From positions 193,025,619 through 193,089,618 of the forward strand of contig NC_081410.1 of the NCBI RefSeq assembly GCF_030272615.1: a stretch of DNA of 64,000 nt. The letters are read 5' to 3'. The stretch's first letter is position 1, and each line of letters begins with the position of its first letter. Origin of the DNA: Cryptomeria japonica. Its lineage: Eukaryota; Streptophyta; Pinopsida; Cupressales; Cupressaceae. This document shows, piece after piece, positions 33,398-44,261 of the stretch. The notes beneath the pieces are model-generated. The model had not been told where the DNA came from. It ran no database searches and saw nothing but the letters and a program-made list of their open reading frames with translations. Made by a program: the position numbers and the translations under genes.

Positions 33398-33983
33398 TTA
33401 ATTTTATACTTCAAACCTCTGAAGGCCACATTCTTCTTAAAAATGGCGTTGCATTTAGCTTTGAACGCTAGGGTTTCTGTGTTAGGGCGCCCCTATGCGG
33501 GGAAAAACCATGATTGCAGGGCTTCCAGCTGGGTGTTTGTAGTGAATGGCGGTCATGGGAAGAGAAAACCTACTACAGTGCCCAAATGACCTTGGCATGG
33601 TGGCGTTGGAGATCTTCATGCCTGCTGGGAAGAAAATGGGGATGAGTTTGGGGTTTATGGCCGATGTGGGATGGGCGTTTACTCCCAGTTTCGACCTTCT
33701 GCAATGAATGTTAGGTCATTTGGTGTAAGGCATGGATATTCTTTGGATCGGGGGATTCATCACCAAATGCCAAAAGGAGATTTGTTGCCTCACAGTTTGA
33801 ACAAATCAGGCCTTTTGATGTGCCTATAGGGTCGACGACTTTGTCGGTTGTCGTCAATCTAACTGGGGAGATAGAGTTGGAAGTTGAGCAGAATGAAAGT
33901 GTTTTTGTTGATTTAGGGCTGATTGGACATTTCAAAGGGTTTTGACCAAGCCTCGGTGATCTTCATAAGTTGATTTCAGTCTG

Positions 33984-34529
33984 TTGGGAACCCATTGTGG
34001 AGGATTGTGTGCAGGTTTAACCCCATGCTCAAGGGTTTTCATTGTTGTTTTTCAATATGAGGTGGATAGGAACAAAGTTCTTGGCTGCAGTCAATGGTGC
34101 TGGGAGGATGGTCACCCGTTGTTGCTTAAACCTTGGCATCCGACTTTTAATCCACTGACAAAATCTTTTGATCATGTTCCTCTTTGGATCAGGCTCCCAA
34201 ACTTTCCAATGCAGTTTTGGTTTGATTCTTGTTTTGAAGTTGTTGGGAACTTGTTAGGTAAGTTTTTAATGGTTGATGAAGGCTCTCTTAATGTATTGCA
34301 CACTACCTTTGCTCAGATTTTGGTTGAGATGGATATGTCTAAGGATCTCCCTTCAAAGATTTCTATTTCCACATCAAAAGGTAGTTGGTCTCAGGTTGTG
34401 GACTTTGAAGGGATTCTATTTAGATGCAAAAGATGTTTTAAGATTGGTCATAATGTTGATTCATGTGATAGGCGTAAGGTAGAGCGACCTGCATATTGGT
34501 GGAAAGAGATCAATCTTTTTTTTATATAG
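33984..34529 (+). pseudogene. LINE ORF1 protein (DUF4283 plus CCHC knuckle), copy 1
   Basis: A 181-codon open stretch encodes the RNA-binding ORF1 protein of a plant LINE. The DUF4283 core is 'WCWEDGHPLLLKPWHPTF', 'HVPLWIRLPNFPMQFW' and 'VVGNLLGKFLMVDEGS'. It is followed by 'ILVEMDMSKDLPSKI' and a perfect C-x2-C-x4-H-x4-C knuckle, CKRCFKIGHNVDSC. The N-terminal third (33445-33980) is readable only with frame changes. The C-terminal part resumes after Copia-1 at 40201 ('KAKGWIEVKQKKDKQG' near 40380-40430). A late TAG at about 34527 ends this frame before the Copia insertion. Confidence 0.8.
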
Positions 34530-34670
34530 TGGAGAAGGTGGAGGTGAATCAGATTTCCTCCCAGGATTTGGGGGTCTGATTAAAGATTCTAAGGAAAGGG
34601 CTCCTAAGGCTGAAAACTTTGATCATATTTTGGTTGGTGGTTCAAATGCGGTGACTTTAGGTGATACTTT

Positions 34671-35471
34671 TGTTGGCAATTTACACTCTATTGGTTAGGT
34701 TTCATTATGTTGTCATTGTTGGCAACATGTTTTGGGGTTTAGGCTTCATATGGTACACCAGTAGGCACTTCATAGATTCTACACCAACACCGACACCGAC
34801 AAGATAGAAGATTTATTTGGTCACCGACAATACAAGCCCACATTGTATGATAAAGGATATCGGTATTAGAGGGTGACACATCTTGGATCTAGTATCATCA
34901 ACTTGCTTAATGCTTATTCATTTATGTTACAAGACCGACGTGTATTATGTAATTATATATATCCTTGTAAGCCGACATAAGGCATAAATTTGTATAGGGT
35001 ATATATAGGATATGCATAGATAAAAAAAAGGAGAGGAATGAATGTATAAGGTTATGGATGTAATGTAATGCGAAATATATCAGAGAGACTATGTATGTGA
35101 GGAATTCATTGTAAGGGTTATTCTGGTACTAAGGTTTTAACTGGAACAAACATAGCTTAAATCAGAACTGTATTCTAGCATAAGAGATATTATACTAAGC
35201 AGTTCACCATTATGTGGATTGTAGTATAGATTATTATGTAGTCAATGAGACTCCTTTTGTGATGAGAAGTGTGCTCTAGGCTGTAAGCCTTCCTGCAAGT
35301 GAAGGCCCCGACATATATTATAATATCTATTCACATGGCCAGTGAATATCGATATACTGGTTGGTGTATGTATGTTTTGTTAAAGCTAAAATCTTCTATT
35401 CCGATATAGCACTAACTCACCCACCCTCCCCCCCCCCCCCCCCCCACTCTCAGTGTTATTGGTTATCAACA
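34671..35471 (+). repeat. Copia-1 5' LTR (U5 deletion, 18-C tract)
   Basis: 801 bp. Compared with the 3' LTR it lacks about 125 bp around 35350 (the part with tttttcacgtataaatctgc) and has 18 consecutive C at 35428-35445 where the partner has five. The remainder is closely similar. Confidence 0.9.
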
Positions 35472-35472
35472 A

Positions 35473-35484
35473 TTAGTATCAGAG
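35473..35484 (+). other. Copia-1 primer-binding site
   Basis: ttagtatcagagcc starts 1-2 bases after the LTR. It differs from the standard tggtatcagagc by one base at the start (TAG for TGG), so it is a slightly damaged tRNA-iMet site. Confidence 0.7.
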
Positions 35485-35490
35485 CCTTGT

Positions 35491-35556
35491 GCCTTGGAGG
35501 AAGTTTAATAGCTCGAGGAAGATGCCTTGGAAGAAGTTTAATAGCTTGAGGAAGAT
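35491..35556 (+). repeat. 33-bp tandem duplication after the Copia-1 primer site
   Basis: gccttggaggaagtttaata... occurs twice head to tail (35491-35523, 35524-35556) with two differences. The 33-bp unit keeps the reading frame, but each copy carries TAA TAG. Confidence 0.85.
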
Positions 35557-35599
35557 CCTAAAACCAGAATCATTAAATATAGCTTTAGAGAAATAGCTT

Positions 35600-36687
35600 G
35601 AGATGGCACTTGAAATTATGATGCTGAAAGATTGAAGAACCTAAAGTTACAAGATGAGTTGAATTCTGATAAATAATTTATTCTTGTCCTACAAGAGAGA
35701 TTTTCATCTGTTCAACCTAGGAGAAAGGAACTTTTGCAAAATCAAGATGACGAAGAAGCACTTAAGGAACAATGTCAGAAATTAAGTCAGGAGAACATGG
35801 TTATGAAGAATGAAATGCAAACTATGACTATGAGGTTATCCAAGGATATTGAGGACAGAAAGAAAAAGTAAGAAAATCTTGATGTATTCATGAAGAACAA
35901 ATTTGAAGAATGTGGTAGGTTGACTCATGAAAATGAGATATTAAGGTCTAATTTGGTACAATCTCGTAGCAATGATAAAGAGCTTGAGAGACAAATAACA
36001 GTACTAGGAGATGATTTAACTACTGCAAGTGAGTAAAAAGAAAAATTCAAGATCAACTCAGCACAACTTGATGAGTTACTGAAGAGATAGAGGTAGGTTA
36101 GAGATTCTAGTAAACTTAGATTTGAGCAAGGATAGAGTTCTGGTACTGCTAATGGAGATCAAAAACTTAAGACACTGGTAAGACAATCCAATGCTTATAA
36201 ATTCAATGGTAGATGTTTCTTTTACAATAAATTTGGTCACATGGCTAGGCAATGTAGAAACGGAGCAAATCAGAACCCTGATTCTGCTCCCGGTAAATGT
36301 TCTAAATGAAATAAAATTGGTCATAAGACAAAAGACTACAGAATGAGTGTAAAATTCCATGCTTGTGGAAAATTTGGACATATGGTTAATCAGTGCAGGT
36401 CAAGTAATTTCACCGATTTTAGCAAGGCGATTCAAAAGAACAATGTTACATGTTATGCATGCAATGAAGTTGAACATATTGCTAGGTTTTGTAGAAGCAA
36501 AAATCCACCATTTGGCAATGGAGGAATAAATGATAAAGGCAAAGAGAAGGTTAATGAAATCCAACAAGATCATACTCAGAGATGGGTCAGAAAGACTGAA
36601 GAGCAATCATCAGATGGGAATGTCCCGGTTACCTATCAGGTAGAAGAGACCGCTCCTGCACCTGCAGTGAGCACATCTGGTAACTAA
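35600..36687 (+). pseudogene. Copia-1 gag (coiled coil plus four zinc-knuckle positions), broken
   Basis: One + frame reads through about eight stops as a gag-like protein that would package element RNA. Residues from about 35650 to 36090 form heptad-like coiled coil ('KLSQENMVMKNEMQTMTM', 'LTHENEILRSNLVQS'). Four knuckle positions follow: 36214-36255 (CFFYNKFGHMARQC, second Cys now Tyr), about 36297-36340 (stop inside, last Cys now Tyr), about 36358-36399 (first Cys now Phe, HACGKFGHMVNQC) and about 36451-36492 (CYACNEVEHIARFC, intact spacing). A basic/acidic tail ends at a TAA at 36687. Only one of four knuckles is intact. Confidence 0.8.
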
Positions 36688-37050
36688 GGTAGATGCCTTA
36701 GGGGTAGGCAAATCTCATGAAGATAATGTATATTCCCTCAGAGGAGACTCTGGAAGATGTTCCAGATATTGGAAAGGATTATCTGACATTAATATGTTCA
36801 AAGTGAGATCCGGTATCATTCACCGGCAATCATTTATGTCAACAGAAAATTAAGGTTTTTCTCAATGGATAAAACGTCGAGTACACTTCATTATTAATCA
36901 CCCAACATTTAGAGCGATTTTAGAGAAATTCAGAGCGACTTAGCGCAATTAGAAACTATTCAAAGGAAATCAAATTTTATCTTGAACGATTTGGAAGGAC
37001 TTGATAAGAGGTTTTCATCAATAGAGTTCTAAAGGTATTTTTCTTGAATC

Positions 37051-38754
37051 ATGAAATCAGGATCACCTTCTGCTCCTATATTTGTTGCAAATCCAACTGT
37101 AGTAGAAATTAAGGACCGCCCCAGGCCAATTTTCAAACCATACCCACATGTGGCTACCAAGGAAGATTCGGTTGGAGCATTTTCTAGCGTCTCGAAGGGA
37201 GTGGTATATGTAGAAGATGTTAGGGCTTATATTCATTATCATATAGAGGACTTAGGTACTTAAGAAATTAAGGGGATGTATATGAATGAACTCATGGGAG
37301 AATATGGTAAAATCAAACTGGCATATAAACACATTGAAGATCCAGGGCTCACAGATATTCTGGATATTCTGAAATTCGAGGATGAGATTGTCAGATATTT
37401 ACTAAGCAGAGTACATGGGGAATTCATATGGCTGGACCGACCCTACAAAATCACTAAGGAAGCCATTCGGGCAATCACTGGTTTATCATCAACAAGGCAA
37501 CATCCAAGTAAGAAAGTATCAAATGACTTAGTAAAGAAAATCACCGACACTACATCAGACAACAGATTAATGAAGGTGAACACTATCATCGACACCAACA
37601 TCAAATTTGGCAACATGATCATAGGTTACAAGGTAACTCAGTCTAACCAACTGAATTCAGTTTCCAGCTCGTGTATTTTGGCCGCTTATAGAATGATGAG
37701 AGAAAATATCAAGTTAGATCTCTGTGATTGGATGCTTGAGAAGTTATTGATCAATTTAGGAAAGATTAAGGGTGAGAAGAAGGGCACCTTCTGGTATGGA
37801 AATATGTTAGTGTGTATTATGTTATACTTTCTAAATGATACCCCTAGTTCTAGAAGGAAGCAATGGGATTTTGACATCCCAGTAGGAAGACAACTTAAGC
37901 AATCAATTGCTGCATTGGGAAGTCTTAGAGATGACAATGTATGGGGTTACTTCAAGGTTTTCCAAAAATCTATGAGGTCTAGAATAAGGATACCTGAGCA
38001 AATTGTAGAGAAATACTCTACCAACATTTGTTTCATGGTTAAGAAGGATGTGACTCTAATGGAGGCAGTCAAGCTTCGAAAGATTTGGATAGAGGAAATG
38101 GGATATGAGGTGGATGCATTAATCCTTGATGCTTACGCAAAAATTCTGATAGATGTGGAAATAGATGAAGCAAAAAAACCTTGTGGAACAACACAACAAA
38201 AGACGTTTGAGGTTGAAACTAAGTTCAAATGGAAGAAGAGGGAAAAACAAGAAGGTAAGGCAAGCGAGTTTGTACAAAAGGTTTCTAAGGACATTAAGGC
38301 ACTCATTGATGTTATCCTGAAGAAAGGGAGAAAGAGGAAGGATCCGGTAGTTCACATTGAACCTGAGGCTGCAGATTTTGAGACTGATGATGAGACACCT
38401 TTAGCTTTCAAAAGGGTTGTAAGGAAGAAACTAGAAGAATCTAAAGTGGAACCAAAGAGACAACTGATTAGGAAAGTCAACATCAAAGTACCGACACAAA
38501 AGCAGGCACCTAAGGCTACACCATCAGCTGCATCTGGTATTGCCAAAAGGAGGAAGGAGAGTGACACTGAACTAGAGACTGGTAATGTAACAATTATTCC
38601 ACCTAAGACTTGTGTTGAAATTATGGATGAAAAGATAAAAGAGGTACAAGACAAAATTGCTAATATTGCTAACTCTTTTGATGGACTAATTTCACTGACC
38701 ACATCTATAGATGGACAAATTTTAACTCTAGAGAATCAATTTTTTTTCTCTTGA
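37051..38754 (+). pseudogene. Unidentified 568-codon ORF in the pol position of Copia-1
   Basis: A + frame starts at ATG 37051 (MKSGSPSAPIFVANPTVVEI). It has one TAA (37261-37263) and continues from 37276 for 492 codons to TGA 38754. The first 300 residues are mixed alpha-helical with conserved-looking blocks ('EFIWLDRPYKITKEAIRA', 'GTFWYGNMLVCIMLYFLN', 'WDFDIPVGRQLKQSIAAL'). Then come a Lys/Glu-rich region with possible nuclear signals (KKREKQEGK, KKGRKRKD) and a C-terminal helix. I see no protease, integrase or RT motif. The block IWLDRPYKITKEAIRAITG resembles in layout the 'putative plant transposon protein' domains found in other non-autonomous elements, but I cannot claim homology. With one stop in 568 codons it decayed much less than gag, which suggests selection or recent capture. 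Confidence 0.7.
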
Positions 38755-39087
38755 AAAAGAAAGAGATAAGATCATAGGGAGAGCTAGAAGTCTCATAGGT
38801 TTGGGTGAGTCCAAGATTGGATTCACTTGGTGTTCATAAGAGGGAATGTGTGGACATACTTGGCAAGCCCACACCAACAGAAGTTAATAAGAAAGAATCA
38901 CTTGCATATTTACTGAGTGGACTTGTATCTATCTCTGGCACACTCAAAACTGGCTAGGATACTTATGTGGAGTTATTAGAGAAAGCTTACCCAGAAATCT
39001 TGAAATTGGTCAAGCTTCGGTAAAACATTGTTTTTTAGATATACAATGTACCGTTATCATTCTTTGACATTTCTTTTTACAATTTTT

Positions 39088-39108
39088 GGGCATTGATGTC
39101 AAAGGGGG
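39088..39108 (+). other. Internal polypurine-like tract of Copia-1
   Basis: gtcaaagggggagtagta has the canonical Copia form but lies about 190 bases before the 3' LTR. The tract actually next to the LTR is gccaaaggcggatat (39281-39295). The inner one may be an extra central tract or the ancestral one displaced by an insertion. Confidence 0.5.
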
Positions 39109-39280
39109 AGTAGTATACATGTGAAAAGAATGAAGGGTTGCATACATTAGGGGGAGTTACAAAGTTTTTTTTAATTCTGGAGTATTGGAGCATTTTGCAT
39201 ATTCAGCTCAAGGGGAGAAGGGTAGGATGAAACCAGCAAATGAAACCATGACCATTTTTCACACGAGTGTTTCCATTAAT

Positions 39281-39295
39281 GCCAAAGGCGGATAT
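39281..39295 (+). other. Copia-1 polypurine tract
   Basis: gccaaaggcggatat directly precedes TGTTGGCA of the 3' LTR. It matches the usual 'caaagggggagat|TGTTGG' with changes. Confidence 0.65.
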
Positions 39296-40195
39296 TGTTG
39301 GCAAGTGACACTCTACTGGTTAGGTTTCATTATGTTATCATTGATGCCAACATGTTTTTGGGTTCAGGCTTCATATGGTACACCGATAAGCGCTTCACAG
39401 ATTCTACACTAGCACCGACACCGACATGATAGAAGATTTATTTGGTCACCGGCAATACAGGCCCACATGGTATGATAAAGGATATCAGTATTAGAGGCCG
39501 ACACATCTTGGATATGGTATCATCAACTTGCTTAATACTTATTCATTTATGTTATAAGGCCGACGTGTATTATGTAATTATATATATCCTTGTAAGCCGA
39601 CATAAGGCATAAATTTGTGTAGGGTATATATAGGATATGCATAGATAAAAAAAAAGGAGAGGAATGAATGTATAAGGTTATGGATGTAATGTAATGCGAA
39701 ATATATCAGAGATACCATGTATGTGAGGAATTCATTGTAAGGGTTATTCTGGTACTAAGGTTTTAACCTGAACAAACATAGCTTAAATCGGAACTATATT
39801 CTGGCATAGGAGATGTTATACTAAGCAGTTCACCATTCTTCAAATTGCAGTATGGATTATTATGTAGTCAGCAAGACTCCTTTTGTGATGAGAAGTGTGC
39901 TCTAGGCTGTAAGCCTTCCTGCAAGTGAAGGCCTCAACATATATTGTAATATCTATTCATATGGCCAGTGAATTGATATTGTGGGTTACAAATCCCACCG
40001 TGGTTTTTCTTCATTGAGGTTTTTCACGTATAAATCTGCGTGTTATGGTTCTCATTTATTTGTTTGGCTTATTGGTTGCATTACTCCTTTCAATTCTATC
40101 TATACCAATATACCTGTCGGTGTATGTATGTTTTGTTAAAGATGAAATCTTCTATTCCGGTATAATCCCCCTCTCAGTGTTATTGGTTATCAACA
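39296..40195 (+). repeat. Copia-1 3' LTR
   Basis: 900 bp, the fuller of the pair. The U5 part includes gtggtttttcttcattgagg and tttttcacgtataaatc, as in many plant Copia LTRs. Followed by TSD acttt (40196-40200). Confidence 0.9.
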
Positions 40196-40200
40196 ACTTT

Positions 40201-40576
40201 TGCAAGTCATGCCTCTATTCATGGTGACAAAGATAATATGCAGGAGCTCAAGGATGGGTGTGGCCCTCTGGGGGGAGGTGCAACAGGGGCGATTGATGGG
40301 CCCCAATCTATGCAACTTAGTTAGGATAGAGGGGTGGATGGTGTGGGGGGCTCAAATATGAAGTTATCGAAGAAGGCAAAAGCGAAAGGATGGATAGAAG
40401 TAAAACAAAAGAAAGATAAGCAGGGTAAGGAGGGGAGAGGTTGTATTTCCCCTTCACATCTTGTAGGGGGCGATGTATCTAGGGAAGGGGCTCCCTGATT
40501 GTAGCCCCATTTGGTTCGGGCCAACTCAAATCCTAATTTATTAATAAAAAATCATTATTACCGACAAAAAATAATA
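40201..40576 (+). pseudogene. ORF1-only LINE copy 1: C-terminus and 3' tail
   Basis: Continues the ORF1 reading after Copia-1 ('FASHASIHGDKDN', 'KGWIEVKQKKDKQG'), then stops and a short 3' untranslated part (ccatttggttcgggcc..., attaataaaaaatc) before the A-rich end and TSD. The step straight from ORF1 to the tail shows ORF2 is missing rather than just decayed. Confidence 0.7.
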
Positions 40577-40593
40577 ATTAATTTTGTACTTCA

Positions 40594-41230
40594 TGAGGAC
40601 GAAGCGCATGCTGATAAAATATAATATTTGGGGCATTAGAGAGAATACATTATGTGAAAGCATTCACATCATTTGGTCTAGAAGAAGATGACACAAGTAT
40701 CTTCTATAAAATCCTCCTAAAGCATACCATGATAAGCATGATAAGTTTGAAGAAAATCCTAGAGAGATATGTTAATAGGAGTAACATGAAGTTGGTCGAT
40801 AAGATCATACTCTCCCAAGGATTTTGAAATAGGTTTAGGAGTAGATGGAAGAATAGGCTAAGAAGGTGGAAGAGATGTTGAGACATCAATATTTTGTTTA
40901 TTTATTTGAGTATTATACATGTGGGCTATTGATTTCTAATTAGTAGTCATAGGAACTTTAGATGTAATAGATTCGACAAGATGTAAGTAATAACTCAGAG
41001 GGTGTATTATAGAAGGATCACCCTAAATGATCATTAATTTTTTTTCAACTTTAGATTTTCTCCATTAACGTAGATTATTTGTTTCTTAAGTTCTTTAGGG
41101 ACACCAAAAATAAAAATTCTATTAATGGGATAATTAAAGTTAGTATGATTTGTAGAAGAATTTGAAGTGATATGCTCAACATTTATCCTTGAAGGATTTG
41201 ACGTGAGATAAGAGTCTTCATCTACCAATG
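40594..41230 (-). pseudogene. Old Gypsy protease N-terminal half and gag C-terminus
   Basis: Read on the - strand toward the LINE insertion: 'VDEDSYLTSNPSRIN' (about 41228-41180), a serine/proline linker, then 'KSLGEYDLIDQLHVTPIN' (about 40830-40780). The last matches 'KPEYDLVELLGKTPELI' at the start of the Gypsy-1 protease ORF. It ends at the LINE insertion where the rest of the protease resumes at 33397. Stops and a frame change are present. Confidence 0.65.
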
Positions 41231-42032
41231 CTTCATTTGTAGAAGAGAGAGTGTTAGTGCAAAAGTAGGTAGAGCAATGTTAAAGAAAGTATAATTGATT
41301 TCACCATCTTTCAACAAAATATCCTTAGAAATAAAAGGAATTTCATGAGAGGGATCAAAGACATAGAGTGGCATAGGAATACCTAAGTCACCATCACATG
41401 TGTGGAATGAAACACCATGAATATTTTAAAGAAAGTTAGAAATTGAAGTAATATAAGAAAATTAATTAATTTTGAAAAATAAAAACTTAAATCCAAGAAA
41501 TGCATACAAGTCGATCAAAGGACAACACATTTTTTATATTTTGACAACATGCAATGGTGTTCAGGGCAATAACCCATTTTTTATAAGAAAGTCTAAAATA
41601 TATATTTTTGTAGTTTTAAAATTTTTTATTAAAGATTTTAAGAATGTGTTAAATTGTGGAACTCTTTTCTAAAAAGATAGGCATGCAAGCAAACATTGGA
41701 AAAACCAGAATTCTATTTTTCTCATTGAAAATGAAGAAGACGTTTTTTAAATTTACTTTAAAGGATAGTGTATTTGGGTAGGGCTAGAATACAAGTATAT
41801 TGGCTTTAGTTCAAAATAAATTTAGTTGGAACATAAGTAGGATGAAAATAATACAAGGAGGTTGGAGAGCTATTTATGCAATTCAAAAAAAATGAGAAGG
41901 TAAATCTATGACATTATAAGATTTAAAAGTTCTATTTGGATTCCTTTCCAAACTAGTGGTGTTATATGGGGTGCAAAGAATGTAGTGGTGGAACATAAAT
42001 TTTAAAAAGAAACAAATAGAAATGACCTAAAA
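41231..42032. other. Unassigned DNA, probably older Gypsy gag or flank
   Basis: AT-rich DNA with only short, unrecognised open stretches on either strand. It could hold the rest of the old gag in very decayed form. No LTR was identified. Confidence 0.3.
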
Positions 42033-42889
42033 GCATTTTTTTTTTTATTGATAATAGGCCGAAGCCAGAAATGAAACTCAAAGTGGAATGAGATTATCTA
42101 AATCTTCCAAGCATAAAAACCTTAAAGAACTTACATACCTCTTTAGTTACCTTGATTACTCTTGATGATTAGAAGTAGATGCCCTTTCTATAATCTCAAG
42201 GTTCAACTAATATGATAGAAAGGAACATTAGTAGAGATAAACTAAGCTTACATCAAGATTAAAACTGCTATGAGAAAGACAATCATTATATGTGCAGGCC
42301 ACTGTAATCAACATAGAGTAAAATATTGATACTTTCCTATGCTACCATCTTATCCTAATTCTCAGCATGTCACAAAAAACTAAATTGCAACATAAGGAAA
42401 CTACCATAGAATATATTTTAACCCAGGTTTCCAATGCTATGATTATATCAAAAGACACGTTAATTTATCATCCTCAATCCATATTTTCTATCAAAACATA
42501 TCTTGAGATATTGATCTAAAACCATTTGAGATCCATTCAAAGAAAGACAAACACTAGAATAAATCAACTGCTAAGCTTCTATATAATATAATTATCAATA
42601 TAAACATCCATATCATCCTTAAGTCTTTGCTTAAAACAAACAAAATTGGGTGCTCCTATAATCACCCTAGTATCACTTGTACCAAGTAATTTTATAACCC
42701 ACAGACCAAATATCAGAACCTTGTCTACTCTTGAAATGATTTTTATAAGCAACCCTAACAAAAAACAAGGACTATACAATCCATAGATTTTTAGGAATCA
42801 AAATTCTTGCCAATTCTATATAGGACAGGATAACTATTGCATAAAACCAGACAAACCCTTAAAACTCTCAATCCACAAAAATACTACGG

Positions 42890-43205
42890 TCGACATAATC
42901 GTAGTCCATATGGTCAGCAGTGGTAGAGGATGGTCCTGCATTGTCCTTGATTGAAGTTGGGTCATTTTTAGAGGCTTTGCCTTTCTTCTTTGATTCTCCT
43001 TGAACCTAGTTTAACCTAATCACCACCATAGGTAATACCTAAATTCTTTCCACCTCTACATTTGACAAATAATCAGGAGGCTGATAACCCTTTGCTCTCG
43101 TATATATTCAACCCACTAGTTATTTCCAAAATCCGCCTTTAAATGGAGCCACTTGAATATAATCAATGTTTCTTGTTATGTTCTATTTCCTCTGCTCAAA
43201 TGCAA
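42890..43205 (-). pseudogene. Unidentified ORF, C-terminal part
   Basis: Continues the frame interrupted by Gypsy-2 at cttta. It reads 'AFEQRK' stop 'NITRNIDYIQVAPFKGGFWK' and 'IYTRAKGYQPPDYLSN', then a basic tail with KKKGKASKNDP and an acidic end 'DHMDYDYVD'. Four or more stops. I do not recognise the family. Confidence 0.5.
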
Positions 43206-43210
43206 CTTTA

Positions 43211-44038
43211 TGATGTAGGAGCATCCCTGGTCTATGAGCAATCTTGCATCAACCAAAAATATTTCTTTTATTTTAGTTCTTGTTTAGTTTAGTGTATAGT
43301 TTTATGTGTTCCTACCGGTATGTTTCAGTGGTGGCTTGTTTTTCATTGCTAATCTTGTTTTTCACTTCCAGGCTGGTTTATGTGCCTAATTCCAGATTCT
43401 CTGTTCATTTGGATTCTTTTACGACTAGTTATCGCTCTTAGTTTGACTCTTTTAGGGTTCCGAGATTGTTCTTGAGCTTATCGGTTGGTTTTCCTTCATT
43501 TCTGAAGTGGTTCCTTGGCGTGTGGATCTATTTGGGGTCTTATCTGATGTTCTTTGGCGTGTGGCCAACCTTCCTGTCGATCCACACTTCTTGGTTGTTA
43601 TTTTTTGGGGGAATTTCTTTCATTCTTAGGGCCGACCTATTTACACTTTTCATTTTCCTGCATTGGTGAAGGTAATCTTTTTTAGCTGACCTGGATATGT
43701 TTCAGAGGGTATATATATGTTATTATGCGATCATTTGGAAGCCAGAGAGAATTAGTAAGAGGAAGATGTAATTTTAGATTCATGATTAGCAATTTGGACG
43801 AATTTGAGAGTTCTGGTCGGGCTGTAATCTGGTATGTTAGCCAGCATGCAACTAATTGTTTACTGGATGTTCTATGATGAATCTATGATGAGAACCGGTT
43901 AGTTAATTGGAGGTTCTATGATGATAATATGATCTGAATGTGTATTCTTTCTATGTTTTCCTATTGCTTTCGTTGTGTTACTCTTGTTGCATGAGTCGAT
44001 TCGTTCTCTTTGAGGATCCACTGGTCATGGCTGCATCA
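43211..44038 (+). repeat. Gypsy-2 5' LTR
   Basis: 828 bp. A tatatata stretch near 43710-43720 is a possible TATA box. Differences from the 3' LTR are scattered substitutions, so the insertion is of moderate age. Confidence 0.92.
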
Positions 44039-44040
44039 AG

Positions 44041-44052
44041 TGGTATCAAAGC
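44041..44052 (+). other. Gypsy-2 primer-binding site
   Basis: tggtatcaaagc starts 2 bases after the LTR and differs by one base from the standard tRNA-iMet site tggtatcagagc. Confidence 0.85.
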
Positions 44053-44261
44053 TGGTTGTGAACCTGTTGATGGAGGTTGTGAACCTTGAGGCATTCCTTT
44101 GGGTGGATAGATTGTCGATTGGAGGCAAGCTGCAAGTTGATTCGGTAGATCACCAAGAAGAGGAAACCGAAACCAGTAGTCAGATTGTCGAGTTGAGGTA
44201 GTTCACCGGAGCAGAGGAGGAGATGCTGTCTAGAAGGATGAACCCCCTGTGGATGGAATAG

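Larger units (their letters stand above)
34671..40195 (+). mobile_element. Copia-1: chimeric Ty1/Copia-type element without pol
   Basis: LTRs at 34671-35471 and 39296-40195 start TGTTGGCA and end ATCAACA. The duplication acttt flanks them (34666-34670, 40196-40200). A variant tRNA-iMet primer site follows the 5' LTR and a purine-rich tract precedes the 3' LTR. Inside are a decayed gag with coiled coil and zinc knuckles, then an unrelated 568-codon ORF where protease, integrase, RT and RNase H should be. It is a non-autonomous chimera. Assignment to Copia rests on primer site, short TGTTG/CAACA ends, tract form and gag style. Confidence 0.88.
33414..40576 (+). mobile_element. ORF1-only LINE copy 1 (interrupted by Copia-1)
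   Basis: Flanked by a 17-bp duplication, attaattttRtacttca (33397-33413 and 40577-40593), with one difference. The 3' end is cctaatttattaataaaa-type followed by A-rich DNA, as in LINEs. After removing Copia-1 (34671-40195) about 1.63 kb remain. It encodes only the ORF1 protein: no endonuclease or RT is seen before the tail. That is an ORF1-only, non-autonomous LINE, comparable in design to mammalian HAL1, and it must use another LINE's enzyme. Confidence 0.75.

Noticed and set aside
38352-38702. - strand 116-codon ORF in Copia-1
   Set aside because: Antisense shadow of the Lys/Glu-rich part of the 568-codon ORF.
41472-41672. 66-codon + strand ORF
   Set aside because: Composition is that of random AT-rich DNA (Lys, Asn, Phe, Ile); no domain and no continuation.
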